A stretch of 64,000 bases of DNA from Deinococcus depolymerans (GTDB taxonomy: Bacteria > Deinococcota > Deinococci > Deinococcales > Deinococcaceae), in assembly GCF_039522025.1 (NCBI RefSeq), contig NZ_BAAADB010000019.1:120049-184048 (forward strand), written 5' to 3'. Below, in pieces: positions 53,434 through 63,942 of this stretch (positions within the stretch are counted from its first letter, which is position 1; every line of letters starts with the position of its first letter). Under the pieces are notes generated by a model that saw nothing but the letters and a program-made list of their open reading frames with translations, had not been told where the DNA came from and did no database searches. The position numbers and the translations under genes were made by a program.

Positions 53434-53685
53434 TCAGGCCTGAACGCGGGGCGTGCTGGGGATGTTCGCGGCGGGCGTGGCGCCCTGGCGGGTGCCGGCG
53501 GCGTAGCCGACCTGCGCGCCGAACTGCCAGGCCAGTTTGATCATGAACTGGATGGCGTCCTCGTCGTTCGAGTTGATCAGGGTCCGCAGGTGTTCCGGCA
53601 GTCCGTCGGGGAGGGGCATGGCCCGGAGCTGCTCGCCGTACTCACTGCGGAGCTGCTCGAACCACTCGGCATAGGGGTTCGTCAT
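53434..53685 (-). CDS. Small conserved-looking protein (83 aa), function unknown
   Basis: Begins [20 protein letters not shown] and consists of two or three amphipathic helices, followed by a Pro/Thr-rich tail. No signal peptide, membrane segment or cysteine. The ATG has a -10 hexamer 6 nt upstream. It stands alone between the bc operon and the IscA-type gene. I do not recognise a family. Confidence 0.65.
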   Translation of the reverse strand: MTNPYAEWFEQLRSEYGEQLRAMPLPDGLPEHLRTLINSNDEDAIQFMIKLAWQFGAQVGYAAGTRQGATPAANIPSTPRVQA

Positions 53686-53691
53686 GCCTCC

Positions 53692-53697
53692 ATCTTA
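53692..53697 (-). promoter_or_regulatory. -10 hexamer of the 83-aa gene
   Basis: TAAGAT (minus strand), 6 nt before the ATG; GGAGG also occurs in the spacer. Confidence 0.5.
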
Positions 53698-53791
53698 ACA
53701 GCGGGACGCTCAAGGAATGTAAGCCGGGCGGTGCCGGCCGGGTCCGGGGTGCGGGAGGAACTTTGCCTTCCAGGCACCTTTTTATTATTCG

Positions 53792-54234
<443 letters not shown>

Positions 54235-54272
54235 AGTCCTGACGGTCTTCCACTCAGCGCACTCCGTTCCCT

Positions 54273-54304
54273 GCGCGCCCCGGTCCTTCCTGGCCGGGGC
54301 GCGC
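54273..54304 (+). terminator. Hairpin after the IscA-type gene
   Basis: GCGCGCCCCGG / CCGGGGCGCGC with a 10-nt loop. Little T follows. Confidence 0.5.
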
Positions 54305-54403
54305 CGCGTTGTGGCTGGCGCCGGGCACCTGCGGGGCCCCCGGTACACCCGAAAGATGAACCCCGCCCGCGCCTCCACCCGGCCGAGGTGGTCGGCACCA
54401 CCC

Positions 54404-54431
54404 TTGACGGCGCGTTAATGGGCCTTATACT
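54404..54431 (+). promoter_or_regulatory. Sigma70 promoter of the peptide ABC importer operon
   Basis: TTGACG - 16 bp - TATACT, about 60 nt before the start codon; the best -35/-10 pair among the protein-coding genes in the window. Confidence 0.7.
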
Positions 54432-54490
54432 GACGCTCATCATTCAAGGAAAAGGGCAGCAGCATCAGCCCAGTGTTCAGGGAGGCCATC

Positions 54491-56248
54491 ATGAAAAAGA
54501 CCTTTGCCCTTACTGCATTCCTCCTCGGCGCCGCGCTCGCAGGACCTGCTAACAACAGCCTCGTCGTCGGCACGTCGCAGGAACCGCCGAACATCTACGA
54601 CCCCTGGAACACCAACAACCTCGCCATCACCAGCGAGATCAACGGGTACATGGGCGCCGGCCTGACCTACCAGGACGACAACGGCGACACCAAGGCCGAC
54701 ATCGCCACCCGCGTGCCCACCCTCGCCAACGGCGATTACAAGGTCGTCAAGGACGCCAAGGGCGACGTGATCCGCAACTCCGTCACGTACACCATCCGCA
54801 AGGACGCCAAGTGGAGCGACGGCACGCCCATCAAGGTCGCCGACTTCCAGTTCTGGCTGAAGCTGGAGAACGACGACCGCGTGCCCGTGCCCAGCCGTGA
54901 CCCCTGGGACCGCGCCAAGATCACCGTCAACGACACGGACACCTTCACCATCACCTTCGAGCCGCCCTACCTGTTCGCCGATCAGGTCAGCCCCGGTCTG
55001 GCGCCCAGCCATATCATGGGCAGCGCCTTCAACACCTTCGACACCAAGACGAAGAACGAGAAGGACGCCAAGGTCGTCAACGAGGAGTGGAAGAAGTTCA
55101 TCTCGTCGTTCACCACCGCCCGCAACCTGCCCAAGGTGGTGGCCGGGCCGTTCAAACCCACCGCGTGGCGCACCGGCAACAGCCTGACCATGACCCGCAA
55201 CCCGGTCTACTGGAACCAGCCGAAGAACCCGGACAACTACGTGCAGACCGTCACGTACCGCTTCATTCCGAACACCAACACCCTGAAGGTGAACATCCTG
55301 TCCGGGCAGCTCGACGCGGTCAGCGCCGTCGGCCTGACCTTCGACCAGGGCACCGACCTCGCCCGCAACGAACGCAACAAGTACAAGACGTACTTCGTGT
55401 CCGGCGCGGTCTGGGAGCACATCGACATCAACGCCCGCGGCCAGCGTGCCAAGGACCTCGACCTCGACGATCCCCGCATGCGTCAGGCGCTGCTGTACGC
55501 CATCGACCGTGACGCGCTGACCAAGGCGCTGTTCCAGGGCAAGCAGGCGGTGTCCAACAGCTGGATCGGGCCGGTCAGCAAGCTGTACAAGAAGGACGTC
55601 AACGACTACAACGTGAACGTCGCCAAGGCCAAGCAGCTGTTCGCGGCGCTCGGCTGGACGCCCGGCAGCGACGGCGTGCTGCAGAAGGGCGGCAAGAAGC
55701 TCACCCTGAACTTCTCCACCACCGCCGGGAACTCCACCCGCGAGCGCGTGCAGCAGATCCTCCAGGCGCAGTGGAAGGCCGTGGGCGTGCAGGTGAACAT
55801 CCAGAACTACCCCGCCAGCGTCATCTTCGGGCCGGACTTCCTGAGCAAGGGCGAGAGCGGCAAGTGGGACATGGCCATGTACGCCTGGTCGAACAACCCC
55901 GTCTTCGAGGAAGGCAACCTCTGGAAGAGCGAGGGCATCCCCACCGCCGCCAACGGCTACTCCGGCCAGAACAACCCGGGCTGGAGCAACGCCGAGTACG
56001 ACAAGCTGTACAAGCAGGCGCGCGTGGAATTCAACCAGGCCGACCGCATCAAGCTCTTTGACCGCATGCAGGCCATCTGGAACGCCGAGGTGCCCTCCCT
56101 GCCCCTGTACTTCCGCGTGAACGTGTACACCAAGGTCCCGGGCCTCGTGAACTACACCTTCAGCGCCATCACGCAGTACCCCAGCTGGAACGCCGCGAAC
56201 ATCGGCTGGGCCAGCAAGGGCGCCGTCGAGGAGTACAAGCAGAAGTAA
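54491..56248 (+). CDS. Oligopeptide/dipeptide ABC transporter substrate-binding protein
   Basis: A 585-residue extracytoplasmic solute receptor (family 5). The signal peptide [19 protein letters not shown] lacks a lipobox Cys, so it is secreted into the periplasm rather than lipid-anchored. Typical blocks: [38 protein letters not shown], and [18 protein letters not shown] (family-5 signature) in the middle. It has a sigma70 promoter and a GGAGG site. An intrinsic terminator follows before the permease genes, likely giving more receptor than permease. The substrate (peptide, nickel or sugar) is not determined. Confidence 0.92.
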   Translation: MKKTFALTAFLLGAALAGPANNSLVVGTSQEPPNIYDPWNTNNLAITSEINGYMGAGLTYQDDNGDTKADIATRVPTLANGDYKVVKDAKGDVIRNSVTYTIRKDAKWSDGTPIKVADFQFWLKLENDDRVPVPSRDPWDRAKITVNDTDTFTITFEPPYLFADQVSPGLAPSHIMGSAFNTFDTKTKNEKDAKVVNEEWKKFISSFTTARNLPKVVAGPFKPTAWRTGNSLTMTRNPVYWNQPKNPDNYVQTVTYRFIPNTNTLKVNILSGQLDAVSAVGLTFDQGTDLARNERNKYKTYFVSGAVWEHIDINARGQRAKDLDLDDPRMRQALLYAIDRDALTKALFQGKQAVSNSWIGPVSKLYKKDVNDYNVNVAKAKQLFAALGWTPGSDGVLQKGGKKLTLNFSTTAGNSTRERVQQILQAQWKAVGVQVNIQNYPASVIFGPDFLSKGESGKWDMAMYAWSNNPVFEEGNLWKSEGIPTAANGYSGQNNPGWSNAEYDKLYKQARVEFNQADRIKLFDRMQAIWNAEVPSLPLYFRVNVYTKVPGLVNYTFSAITQYPSWNAANIGWASKGAVEEYKQK

Positions 56249-56290
56249 CCCCAGCGGGCGCGTCCACCGCGGGTGGGCCACCCGGCACCG

Positions 56291-56337
56291 GGCGCGGGAG
56301 GGAAGGCACACACGCTTTCCCTCCCGCGCCGTTTTTT
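56291..56337 (+). terminator. Strong intrinsic terminator between receptor and permease genes
   Basis: GGCGCGGGAGGGAA / TTCCCTCCCGCGCC stem (one mismatch) followed by six T. It lies 42 bp after the receptor stop and 14 bp before the permease start, so it acts as an attenuator inside the operon. Confidence 0.85.
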
Positions 56338-56350
56338 CAGGAGTTCGAAC

Positions 56351-57346
56351 ATGGGAACCTACGCATTACGCCGCGTCCTTCAGATGATCCCGCTGCTGCT
56401 GGTGATCAGCCTGCTGATCTTCGGCCTGACCGCCCTGCAACCCGGCGACCCGGTGGATCAGCTGGTGTTCGGGAACAGCAACATCACCCCGGAGGACATC
56501 GCCCGCCTGAAAGCCTCCTACGGCCTGGACCAGCCGTGGATCACCCGGTACTTCTTCTGGCTCAAGCAGGCCGTCACCGGGAACTTCGGGTACTCGCAGG
56601 ACTTCGGGATTCCCGCGCTGGAGTACGTGTTCCAGAACCGCCTGCCGAACACGCTGCTGCTGACCGTTCCGGCGCTGATCATCAGCACCCTGATCGCCGT
56701 GCCGCTGGGCATCTTCAGCGCCGTGCGGCAGTACTCGCCGCTGGATTACATCCTGACCTTCTTCGCGTTCGTGGCGGTCAGCGCCCCGGTGTTCTGGGTG
56801 GGCGCCCTGGCGCTGTACTTCTTCGCGATCTCCCTGCCGCAACTCACGGGGGGGCTGCTGTCCCTGCCGCCGGGCGGGCTGGGCGGCGACGTGCCCCCGG
56901 AAGCCGGGTGGTGGGCGGTGGCGCTCGACAAGCTGAAGTACCTGCTGCTCCCCCTGATGATCCTGATGCTGCGCGAGATCGCGGTCACGCTGCGCTTCAT
57001 GCGCGCGAACATGCTCGAGACGCTCACGCAGGACTACGTGCGCACCGCCCGCGCCAAGGGCCTCGCCGACCGCCGGGTGCTGTACAAGCACGCGCTGCGC
57101 AACGCCGTGACGCCCATCGTGACCCTGCTGGGCCTGAGCATCCCCGGCCTGTTCGGCGGCGCCGTCATCACCGAGACCGTGTTCTCCTGGCCCGGCATGG
57201 GCAAGGCCATCCTGGACGCGCTGGTCAGCAAGGACTTCAACGTGGTGATGGTCTGCCTGATGATGCTGGCCGTCCTGACCGTGGTGTTCCAGCTGCTGAC
57301 CGACCTCGCCTACGCCCTCGTTGACCCCCGGATCCGGTACTCCTGA
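56351..57346 (+). CDS. Peptide ABC transporter permease, DppB-type
   Basis: A 331-residue inner-membrane permease with six helices. The N-terminus [20 protein letters not shown] is typical for DppB/OppB, and the cytoplasmic EAA loop is [20 protein letters not shown], which docks to the ATPase. The usual periplasmic insert before the third helix is present. The ATG has AGGAG upstream. The start at 56351 follows a terminator, so it is expressed by read-through. It overlaps the next permease (TGATG). Confidence 0.92.
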   Translation: MGTYALRRVLQMIPLLLVISLLIFGLTALQPGDPVDQLVFGNSNITPEDIARLKASYGLDQPWITRYFFWLKQAVTGNFGYSQDFGIPALEYVFQNRLPNTLLLTVPALIISTLIAVPLGIFSAVRQYSPLDYILTFFAFVAVSAPVFWVGALALYFFAISLPQLTGGLLSLPPGGLGGDVPPEAGWWAVALDKLKYLLLPLMILMLREIAVTLRFMRANMLETLTQDYVRTARAKGLADRRVLYKHALRNAVTPIVTLLGLSIPGLFGGAVITETVFSWPGMGKAILDALVSKDFNVVMVCLMMLAVLTVVFQLLTDLAYALVDPRIRYS

Positions 57347-58272
57347 TGACCACCATGCCCGCCTCCACGCCCGCCCCCGCCAAGAGCCGCTCGACCATGC
57401 AGATCGCCATGCGCCGCCTGCGCCGCCACCGGGCCGCCATGGCCAGCCTGATCGTGATCGCCGCGCTGATCCTGACCGCGGTCTTCGCGCCGCTCATCGC
57501 GCCGTACGACCCGAACGCGCAGGACCTCGCGGGAATCTACGCGCCGCCCAGCGCGCAGCACGTCCTGGGGCAGGACAGCCTGGGCCGCGACCTGCTGTCC
57601 CGCATCATCTACGGCAGCCGCGTCAGCCTGATCGTGGGCTTCACCGTCGCGCTGTTCAGCGTCGCGCTCGGCACCCTGATGGGCCTGCTCGCGGGCTTCC
57701 TGGGCCGCTGGGCCGACACGGCCATCAGCCGCTTCATCGAGGTCATGCTGTCCATCCCCGAACTGCCCCTGCAGCTGACCATCAGCGGCCTGTTCGCCGT
57801 CAGTGACCTTCCCGCCATCGCGTCCCTGCGGCAGAACCCGAACTCCAGCGTGTTCATCATCGTCGGGATCTTCACCTTCTTCGGCTGGATGGGCACCGCC
57901 AGGCTCGTGCGCGGCGAGGTCCTGAAACTCAAGAACCTGGAGTACGTGGACGCCGCCCGCGCCCTGGGCGCCGGGGACGCCCGCATCATGTTCCGTCACC
58001 TCGTGCCGAACGTCGTCGCGGTGATCATCGTGAACGGCACCCTGGCCGTCGGCGGCGCGATCCTCGGCGAGGCCGCCCTGTCCTTCCTGGGTTTCGGCAT
58101 CCAGCCGCCCGTCAGCACCTGGGGGAACATGCTCTCCAACGCGAACGAGGTCGTGCTGGAACACCCCTTCATCGCGGTGTACCCGGGCCTCGCGATCCTG
58201 ATCACCGTGCTGGCCTTCAACTTCCTGGGCGACGGCCTGCGCGACGCCTTCGACCCCAAGAGCCGCCTGTAA
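57346..58272 (+). CDS. Peptide ABC transporter permease, DppC-type
   Basis: A 308-residue permease. An N-terminal cytoplasmic stretch (1-32) is followed by the DppC/OppC start ([20 protein letters not shown]), [20 protein letters not shown] and the EAA loop [19 protein letters not shown]. It forms the membrane channel with DppB. No gene for an ATP-binding subunit follows, so the complex needs an ATPase encoded elsewhere. The ATG overlaps the DppB stop by one base. Confidence 0.92.
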   Translation: MTTMPASTPAPAKSRSTMQIAMRRLRRHRAAMASLIVIAALILTAVFAPLIAPYDPNAQDLAGIYAPPSAQHVLGQDSLGRDLLSRIIYGSRVSLIVGFTVALFSVALGTLMGLLAGFLGRWADTAISRFIEVMLSIPELPLQLTISGLFAVSDLPAIASLRQNPNSSVFIIVGIFTFFGWMGTARLVRGEVLKLKNLEYVDAARALGAGDARIMFRHLVPNVVAVIIVNGTLAVGGAILGEAALSFLGFGIQPPVSTWGNMLSNANEVVLEHPFIAVYPGLAILITVLAFNFLGDGLRDAFDPKSRL

Positions 58273-58403
58273 GGCTCGCCTGCCCGGACCGAGCGGGTGT
58301 TCCACAACCGGGGGCGGTCTGCCTTCCCGCGTTCCCATCCACGTCACCCCGGCAGGTCGTAGCCTGTGGGGGTGACGTGTTTCCCTGCCTGCCGGAGAGC
58401 CCC

Positions 58404-59471
58404 TTGAAGTACGACCTGCGTTTCCCCGTGGTGATCGCCGCCCTGCTGGTCGTGGGCCTGATGACGGTCAGCACGGCCGCCCTGTCCCCCCGCGCGTCCA
58501 GCGGGATCTTCAGCAAGCAGCTGCTGGGCGTGGCCCTGGCCGCCGCGCCCATCGCGCTGATGTGGTGGGCCGGCCGTGACCGCATCTACCGCGCCGCGCC
58601 GTACCTGTACGGGCTGGCGCTGCTGATGCAGGTCAGTACGTTCGTGATCGGCAAGGAGGTGAACGGGCAGCGTAACTGGATCGTGCTGGGGCCGCTGCAG
58701 TTCCAGCCGCTGGAAATCCTGAAGTTCGCGCTGATCCTGATGCTGGCCGTCACGCTGCGCGAGGGATTCAAGGGCGCCAAGACGTACGTGCGGGCGCTGG
58801 CGGTGTTCCTGCCGCCGCTGGCCCTGGTGGTCATCCAGGATTTCGGCGGGGCGATGGTGCTGTGCGTGATGTTCGCCGTGATGCTGCTCGCCGCGCGCAT
58901 CCCGGTCTGGCACGCGGTACTCGCGGCCCTGGCGGTCGGGACCGCGGTGCCGACCGTGCTGTACCCGCACCTGGAACCCTACCAGCAGAAACGGCTGACC
59001 ATCTTCCTGGACCCGTACCAGGACCCGCGTGGCGCCGGGTACCAGGTGATCCAGAGCACCATCGCGGTCGGCAGCGGCGGCCTGCAGGGCAAGGGGTACA
59101 AGCAGGGCAGTCAGTCCCACAACGGCTTCCTGCCCGAGGCGCACACGGATTTCGCGGTCTCCACGTGGCTGGAGGAACAGGGGTTCGTGGGGGGCGTGGT
59201 GGTGCTGGTGCTGTACGGCGCGCTGTTCTGGGGGCTGGCCGGCATGGCGGGTGAGGCGCCGCGCCTGCAGGATCAGGTGCTGTTCGCCGGGATCCTGGGG
59301 CAGATCGGGTTTCAGGTGCTGGAGAACATCGGCGCCGCCCTGAGCGTGCTGCCGCTGACCGGGATCACGTTGCCGCTGATCAGTTACGGCCTGAGCAGTC
59401 TGGTCAGCACGCTCAGCACGCTGGGGCTGGCGTACGTGGTGTACCGCGACCGGTACCTGGGGCAGATCTGA
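58404..59471 (+). CDS. rodA: Rod-shape-determining protein RodA / FtsW-family
   Basis: A 355-residue SEDS-family peptidoglycan glycosyltransferase with ten helices. Key motifs: NGQRNWIVLGPLQFQPLEILKFA (split in two parts), GKGYKQGSQSHNGFLPEAHTDF, with the catalytic-type Asp after HT, and PLTGITLPLISYGLSSL. The TTG at 58404 is chosen because CGGAGAG lies 5 nt upstream and the sequence then starts LKYDLRFP like other RodA proteins; an in-frame GTG at 58377 would add nine residues. RodA is usual for cell-wall elongation, here in a coccoid genus. Confidence 0.88.
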   Translation: MKYDLRFPVVIAALLVVGLMTVSTAALSPRASSGIFSKQLLGVALAAAPIALMWWAGRDRIYRAAPYLYGLALLMQVSTFVIGKEVNGQRNWIVLGPLQFQPLEILKFALILMLAVTLREGFKGAKTYVRALAVFLPPLALVVIQDFGGAMVLCVMFAVMLLAARIPVWHAVLAALAVGTAVPTVLYPHLEPYQQKRLTIFLDPYQDPRGAGYQVIQSTIAVGSGGLQGKGYKQGSQSHNGFLPEAHTDFAVSTWLEEQGFVGGVVVLVLYGALFWGLAGMAGEAPRLQDQVLFAGILGQIGFQVLENIGAALSVLPLTGITLPLISYGLSSLVSTLSTLGLAYVVYRDRYLGQI

Positions 59472-60052
59472 TGGCCGGCGGGCCGGGCGCGGTCTTCCGG
59501 GTGTTCATCGCCGCGAGTCTCGACGGGTTCATCGCGCGGCCCGGCGGGGAACTCGACTGGCTGCCCGGCGCGTCCCCGGACGGCGTGCCGGCCCCGGCGG
59601 GCGAGGATCACGGGTTCCTGGCGTTCCTGTCGGGCGTGCAGGTGGTCGTGATGGGCCGCGGAACCTTCGAGACGGTGCGTGACTTCAGGCCCTGGCCGTA
59701 CGCCGGGAAGACCACGGTGGTCCTGAGCCGCTCCCTGGGTCCGGCCGACCTGCCCGCCGACCGGCCGGACCTGCGCGTTCATCCCGGCCCGGTCGAGCGG
59801 CTGGCCGCCGAGCTGGGCGCGCGCCCGGCAGGTGACGCGCCCACCGGCGTGTATGTCGATGGTGGGCAGACCGTTCAGGCGTTCCTGCGGGCCGGTCTGA
59901 TTGACGAACTGACCGTCACGCGCGTGCCGGTGCTGCTGGGGCGGGGCCGGCCGCTGTTCGGCCCGCTGGACGCGGACAGCCACTGGGAGCACGTGACCAC
60001 GTGCGCCTTCCCGAGCGGACTGGTGCAGAGCACCTACCGCCGCGCGCCCTGA
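59471..60052 (+). CDS. Dihydrofolate reductase-like / RibD C-terminal domain protein
   Basis: A 193-residue NADPH-dependent reductase of the RibD_C family. It reads FRVFIAASLDGFIARPGGEL at the start, VVVMGRGTFETV in the middle and VYVDGGQTVQAFLRAGLIDELTVTRVPVLLGRGRPLF (C-terminal half). Residues for NADPH binding (GRGTFE, DGG) are kept. The physiological substrate of such small proteins is usually unknown. It overlaps the RodA stop by one base (TGATG), so it is co-transcribed. Confidence 0.88.
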   Translation: MAGGPGAVFRVFIAASLDGFIARPGGELDWLPGASPDGVPAPAGEDHGFLAFLSGVQVVVMGRGTFETVRDFRPWPYAGKTTVVLSRSLGPADLPADRPDLRVHPGPVERLAAELGARPAGDAPTGVYVDGGQTVQAFLRAGLIDELTVTRVPVLLGRGRPLFGPLDADSHWEHVTTCAFPSGLVQSTYRRAP

Positions 60053-60123
60053 CGGCAGTGTTCAGGGACGCCCTGGGTTCTGCCGGGGCCGCTGAACCGA
60101 CGCTGCTGAATCGGTCGGTTCCA

Positions 60124-60168
60124 CCGCTTCCCCCGGCGAGGGCCGGCTGCCCCCACCGGGGGAAGCGG
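60124..60168 (+). terminator. Long hairpin after the RodA unit
   Basis: 13-bp arms CCGCTTCCCCCGG / CCGGGGGAAGCGG. The remaining part of the 325-bp gap before the next gene shows a TACACT hexamer (60269) and a GGAGG site (60368) and nothing else. Confidence 0.55.
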
Positions 60169-60377
60169 CCAGGCGGGAAGCCTGAAGGATGCGTTGTGGC
60201 GCGTGGTGAACATGAATGTTACGGTAAGGACCCTTCTCCCCAAACCGCCGCGCAGGAGTGAAATAAATTACACTTGCCGCGGAAGTCCCCGCCGCCCCGG
60301 CTCCCCTCGGCACCATGAACCGGGACGGCGCTCCGCCGCGTTGATCCAGCCAGCGTGTCACAGACCCAGGAGGCGTC

Positions 60378-62624
60378 ATGAACATCACGGATTTGATTCA
60401 ATCGTTCTTCGGAAGCGAAGGAGCCGCGCGGCTCGGCCAGGCGGCCGGCCTCGATCCGAGCAGCGCCCAGCGGGCCCTGGGGATCGGCCTGCCCCTGCAA
60501 CTCGACGCCCTCGCCGACCACGCCGCGACGCCGGAAGGCCCGGCGCAGATCGCCGAGGCCATCGAGAACCTGCCGCGGTTCGACAGCGTGCAGGACGCCC
60601 TGAACGCCCCTGACGGCGCGCAGAACCTCCAGCAGGCCGGCGAACTGCTCGGCTCCGTGCTGCTGGGCTCCCGTTCCGGTGGCGTCGCGCAGGCCGTGGC
60701 CGGGCAGGCGGGCGTGCCGGCCGGACAGGCGCAGCAGCTGATGGGCATGGCCCTGCCGCTGCTGCTGAGCGTGCTGGGCCAGCGCGGCGTGAACGCCGGC
60801 AACCTCAGCTCGGTGCTGGGCGGCCTGAAAGGCGGGCTGGGTGGCCTGCTGGGCGCGGGCGCCGGCGCCGCCCTGGGCGGGGCGGTGCACGCCGTCACGC
60901 CGCCCACGCCCGGCGGGAACCCGGTGCCGGCACCGACGGTTTCGCCTGTGGGCGCGCCTTCCATGGATGGCCCGGCGCTCGGCGCGCCCGCCCTGAGCCC
61001 CGAGGGCACACTCGACTTCCTGAAGGAGCAGTTCGGTGGCGAGACGGCCGAACGCATCGGCGGCGCCGCCGGCTTCACCGGCAGCGCCGCGCGCCGCGCC
61101 ACGCAGGCCGCCCTGCCGCTCGTCCTGAACGCCCTGGTGCAGAAGGGCCGCACCGAGGCCGGCGCGACAGACCTGCTCAACCTCAGCCGGCCCTTCGAGA
61201 CCCTGACCACCGGTGACGGGCACCTGAACACGGGCGTCCTGAACGACGCTGCCGAAACGGCCCGTGTCGAGGGACAGGGGCGCGGGTTGCTGGGCGGTCT
61301 GTTCGGCAATGTCGAGCAGCTCTCCGGTCGCCTGGGCACGGCGCTGGGCGGCAGCGGCGCGAGTGCCGGCCGCCTGCTGGCCCTGCTCACCCCGATGGTA
61401 CTGGCGGTCCTGGGCCGCCGCGCCCGTAACGGCAACCTGGGCGCAGCGGGCCTCAGCGGCCTGCTGGGCGGCATGGGTGGCAGTCTGGCCGGGCTGCTCC
61501 CCGCGGGCCTGAGCAGCCTCGGCGCACTTCTCGGTGCGGGAGGCGCGGCGGGCGTGGCGGCCGCCACGGGCCCGGGAGCTGTGCGGGCCAGCGTGCCGCC
61601 GGTCGCTCCGGCCGCACCCGCGCCGCCGGTCACCCCGGAACGCGAGCGGCGCGGCGGGTTCCCCTGGTGGATCATTCCGCTGCTGTTGCTGCTGCTGCTG
61701 GGCGGCTGCTGGCTGGTGAACCGTCAGTCCGCGGACACGGCCGGCCCGGCCCCGGTCACGGACGGAACGGCGAGCATCCTGGTCACCAACCCGTCCTCCG
61801 ACGCGAACCTGCCGCCCCAGCCGTTCACCATGAGCGGCACCGGACCGGCGGGCGAGACCCTGACCATCCAGGACGAGGGACAGGAGGTGGGGACCGCCAC
61901 GGTGGACGGGAACGGCAAGTGGAGCGCGGAACTGCCCGCCCCGACCGTGGGCGAGCACACCTACACCGTGAACAGCGGCCCGGTCCGCAGCGAATTCAAG
62001 GTGAACGTCGCGGGCGAAGCCCCGGCGGACGCGGGCACGACCGGGACCGCTTCTACCGGGACGGCCGCGACCCCGGCCGCCTTCGGCATCAGCGCCCCCA
62101 CGGCTGACCAGAAACTCCCGGCGGGTGGCTTCACCATGAACGGCACCGGCAAGCCCGGCGAGGAACTCGAACTGTTCGAGGACGGCACCAGCCTCGGCAA
62201 GATCACCGTCGGTGAGGACGGCACCTGGACGTTCGACGTTCCCAGTCCGACCGCCGGCGCTCACACCTACTCGGTCAAGGGCCCGGACGGCGCGGAACTC
62301 GGTCAGGTCAGCGCGTCCATCGCGGCGGCCGCCGCCGGCGCCAGTGCCGCAAACTGCACCAAGAACTACACCCTCAGCATCACGGACGGCCAGACCGTCA
62401 GTGAACCCTTCCGTTTTGGCGGGGTCGGGAAGGGGACGGGGTACAGCGTGACCGTCAAGCGCGGTGCCCGCACCATCGGGACCAAGGACATCCCGCTGGA
62501 CGCCACCTGCGGCTGGAGTTACCAGAGCAAACCCGGCGCGGGCACCATCTCCTACGAGGTGCGTCCCCTGGGTGACGCTGCCGCCGCGCCGCTCAGCAAG
62601 GTGACGCTCACGGTCAAGAAGTAA
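60378..62624 (+). CDS. Tandem DUF937 protein with one membrane helix and Ig-like C-terminus
   Basis: A 748-residue protein in three parts. Residues 1-145 and about 205-350 are two DUF937 (YidB-like) units, helical and rich in Gly/Ala/Leu ([40 protein letters not shown]). A single membrane helix [18 protein letters not shown] follows at about 430-448. Two Ig-like domains of the [15 protein letters not shown] type (about 460-650; [30 protein letters not shown]) and a last beta domain with two cysteines end it. The DUF937 part is predicted inside and the Ig part outside the inner membrane. Function unknown. TAA overlaps a repeat. Confidence 0.82.
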   Translation: MNITDLIQSFFGSEGAARLGQAAGLDPSSAQRALGIGLPLQLDALADHAATPEGPAQIAEAIENLPRFDSVQDALNAPDGAQNLQQAGELLGSVLLGSRSGGVAQAVAGQAGVPAGQAQQLMGMALPLLLSVLGQRGVNAGNLSSVLGGLKGGLGGLLGAGAGAALGGAVHAVTPPTPGGNPVPAPTVSPVGAPSMDGPALGAPALSPEGTLDFLKEQFGGETAERIGGAAGFTGSAARRATQAALPLVLNALVQKGRTEAGATDLLNLSRPFETLTTGDGHLNTGVLNDAAETARVEGQGRGLLGGLFGNVEQLSGRLGTALGGSGASAGRLLALLTPMVLAVLGRRARNGNLGAAGLSGLLGGMGGSLAGLLPAGLSSLGALLGAGGAAGVAAATGPGAVRASVPPVAPAAPAPPVTPERERRGGFPWWIIPLLLLLLLGGCWLVNRQSADTAGPAPVTDGTASILVTNPSSDANLPPQPFTMSGTGPAGETLTIQDEGQEVGTATVDGNGKWSAELPAPTVGEHTYTVNSGPVRSEFKVNVAGEAPADAGTTGTASTGTAATPAAFGISAPTADQKLPAGGFTMNGTGKPGEELELFEDGTSLGKITVGEDGTWTFDVPSPTAGAHTYSVKGPDGAELGQVSASIAAAAAGASAANCTKNYTLSITDGQTVSEPFRFGGVGKGTGYSVTVKRGARTIGTKDIPLDATCGWSYQSKPGAGTISYEVRPLGDAAAAPLSKVTLTVKK

Positions 62625-62757
62625 TACGGACTCCGATTGAATGGCTTACAAGGCCGTTCAATCCGAGCGAAGCGAGTGGGAGAAAACCGGGTTCCGGACG
62701 TGGAGTTAACAGATCGGTGATGTTCCGATCTGTCAACGAAACAAACGGAATCCGTAT
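62624..62757 (+). repeat. Dispersed repeat, copy I (short form, best preserved)
   Basis: Perfect ends ATACGGACTCCG and CGGAATCCGTAT. First hairpin GATTGAATGGCTT / AGGCCGTTCAATC, second GTTAACAGATCGG / CCGATCTGTCAAC. The left end shares a base with the TAA of the DUF937 gene. Confidence 0.9.
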
Positions 62758-62816
62758 AAGTGCCCCCGGAACCGGGCGCCCGCCGTCAGCGGGGCAGGTT
62801 CCGGTCGGTGCAGCAG

Positions 62817-62857
62817 CCTCCGGAGCCGCCTGGGAACGTCCCGGGCGACTCCGGAGG
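62817..62857 (-). terminator. Terminator-like hairpin of the phosphodiester glycosidase-like gene
   Basis: CCTCCGGAGTCGCCCGGGA / TCCCAGGCGGCTCCGGAGG on the minus strand, 25 bp past the stop. Strong imperfect stem without T-run. Confidence 0.5.
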
Positions 62858-62882
62858 TTGCCGTGTGACCCGGCGGAGGCGC

Positions 62883-63635
62883 TCAGCGGCTGACGCTCCA
62901 GATGCCCGCGAAGTCCGCCAGTTGCGTGCTGCGGTCCGCGCTGGCGTAGGCGCTGATGCTGCCGTCCAGGTACAGGGCGTCCGGGCAGCCCAGCGTGTCC
63001 CGGAAGAACAGCGCGAACGTGTAGAAGTTCACCGGCCCGGCACTGACGGCAAAACGGACCTGCCCGTCCCGGCAGACGCCCACCCCGCTGCGCAACTTGA
63101 ACGACAGGCTGTCGCGGTTGAAGGCCGGGTGAATCCTGCCGCCCTGCAGCAGCAGCGGCCCGGACTGCGTGGCGAAGGTGGGGTGCAGGTCGAGTGCGGC
63201 GTAGCGGCGCGTCTCGGTCACTCCGACCTGCCGGCCCTTCACCCAGAACACGCCGTTGGGCAGCAGGGCGAAATTCCCGCCGCGGCGGGCCAGGTTCAGC
63301 GGCACCAGCGTCTGTCCGTTCTCGACGTGCAGGCCCAGGGGTTTCAGGCCCGGCGCGTAGATGCCGCTGTTGGTGGCGAAGGTGAGCGTGCGCCCTTCCT
63401 TGCGCAGCCGCGCCCGTAACTCCGTGAAGGTGGCGTACGGCGCGCGGGTGGTGGGGTTCAGCCAGTGCAGTTCGAGCCGGTCGCTGCCTGGCTGGATGGT
63501 CGCCACTGTGTAGAGGGTGCCGCCTGCCACGACCGGTGCGACCTTCATGGCCGGGGCCGGTGAGGAGAGCAGGCCCAGCAGCAGGGCCGCCGGAAGGTGG
63601 AGTCGGATGGAGACGCGGGCATCAGGGCGGGCCAT
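62883..63635 (-). CDS. Phosphodiester glycosidase family protein (DUF2233/NAGPA-like), exported
   Basis: A 250-residue protein with a signal peptide ([21 protein letters not shown]). The family core is seen as [55 protein letters not shown], and [15 protein letters not shown] near the C-terminus, which is the conserved NAGPA/DUF2233 pattern (L-D-G-x-S). Relatives hydrolyse GlcNAc-phosphodiester bonds or envelope glycan phosphates; the target here is open. The ATG at 63635 has a CAGACT hexamer 7 nt upstream. Confidence 0.88.
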   Translation of the reverse strand: MARPDARVSIRLHLPAALLLGLLSSPAPAMKVAPVVAGGTLYTVATIQPGSDRLELHWLNPTTRAPYATFTELRARLRKEGRTLTFATNSGIYAPGLKPLGLHVENGQTLVPLNLARRGGNFALLPNGVFWVKGRQVGVTETRRYAALDLHPTFATQSGPLLLQGGRIHPAFNRDSLSFKLRSGVGVCRDGQVRFAVSAGPVNFYTFALFFRDTLGCPDALYLDGSISAYASADRSTQLADFAGIWSVSR

Positions 63636-63642
63636 GTGCCTC

Positions 63643-63648
63643 AGTCTG
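63643..63648 (-). promoter_or_regulatory. -10 hexamer of the phosphodiester glycosidase-like gene
   Basis: CAGACT (minus strand), 7 nt before the ATG. Confidence 0.4.
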
Positions 63649-63769
63649 CATGGTCGGGGGCCGGAACGCAGGGCGGGGCGCGCCCGCCGGCGCACCCGGT
63701 TCCGTGCCTTCCGGTGGGCGGCCACAGTGGTTGAGGTACGGACATGAAGGGTGGCGTGGGCAGGGGGTG

Positions 63770-63821
<52 letters not shown>

Positions 63822-63942
63822 ATGCATGACAAGCGAGCGTGAAAGAGCGAGAGAAACGCGAAATAACCGCGCTCCTCAAGCAAGCCCCCCACACCTCCGG
63901 GTGCGGGCCGGGTGAGCGGACAGGAGACGCATAGGAAAGATG

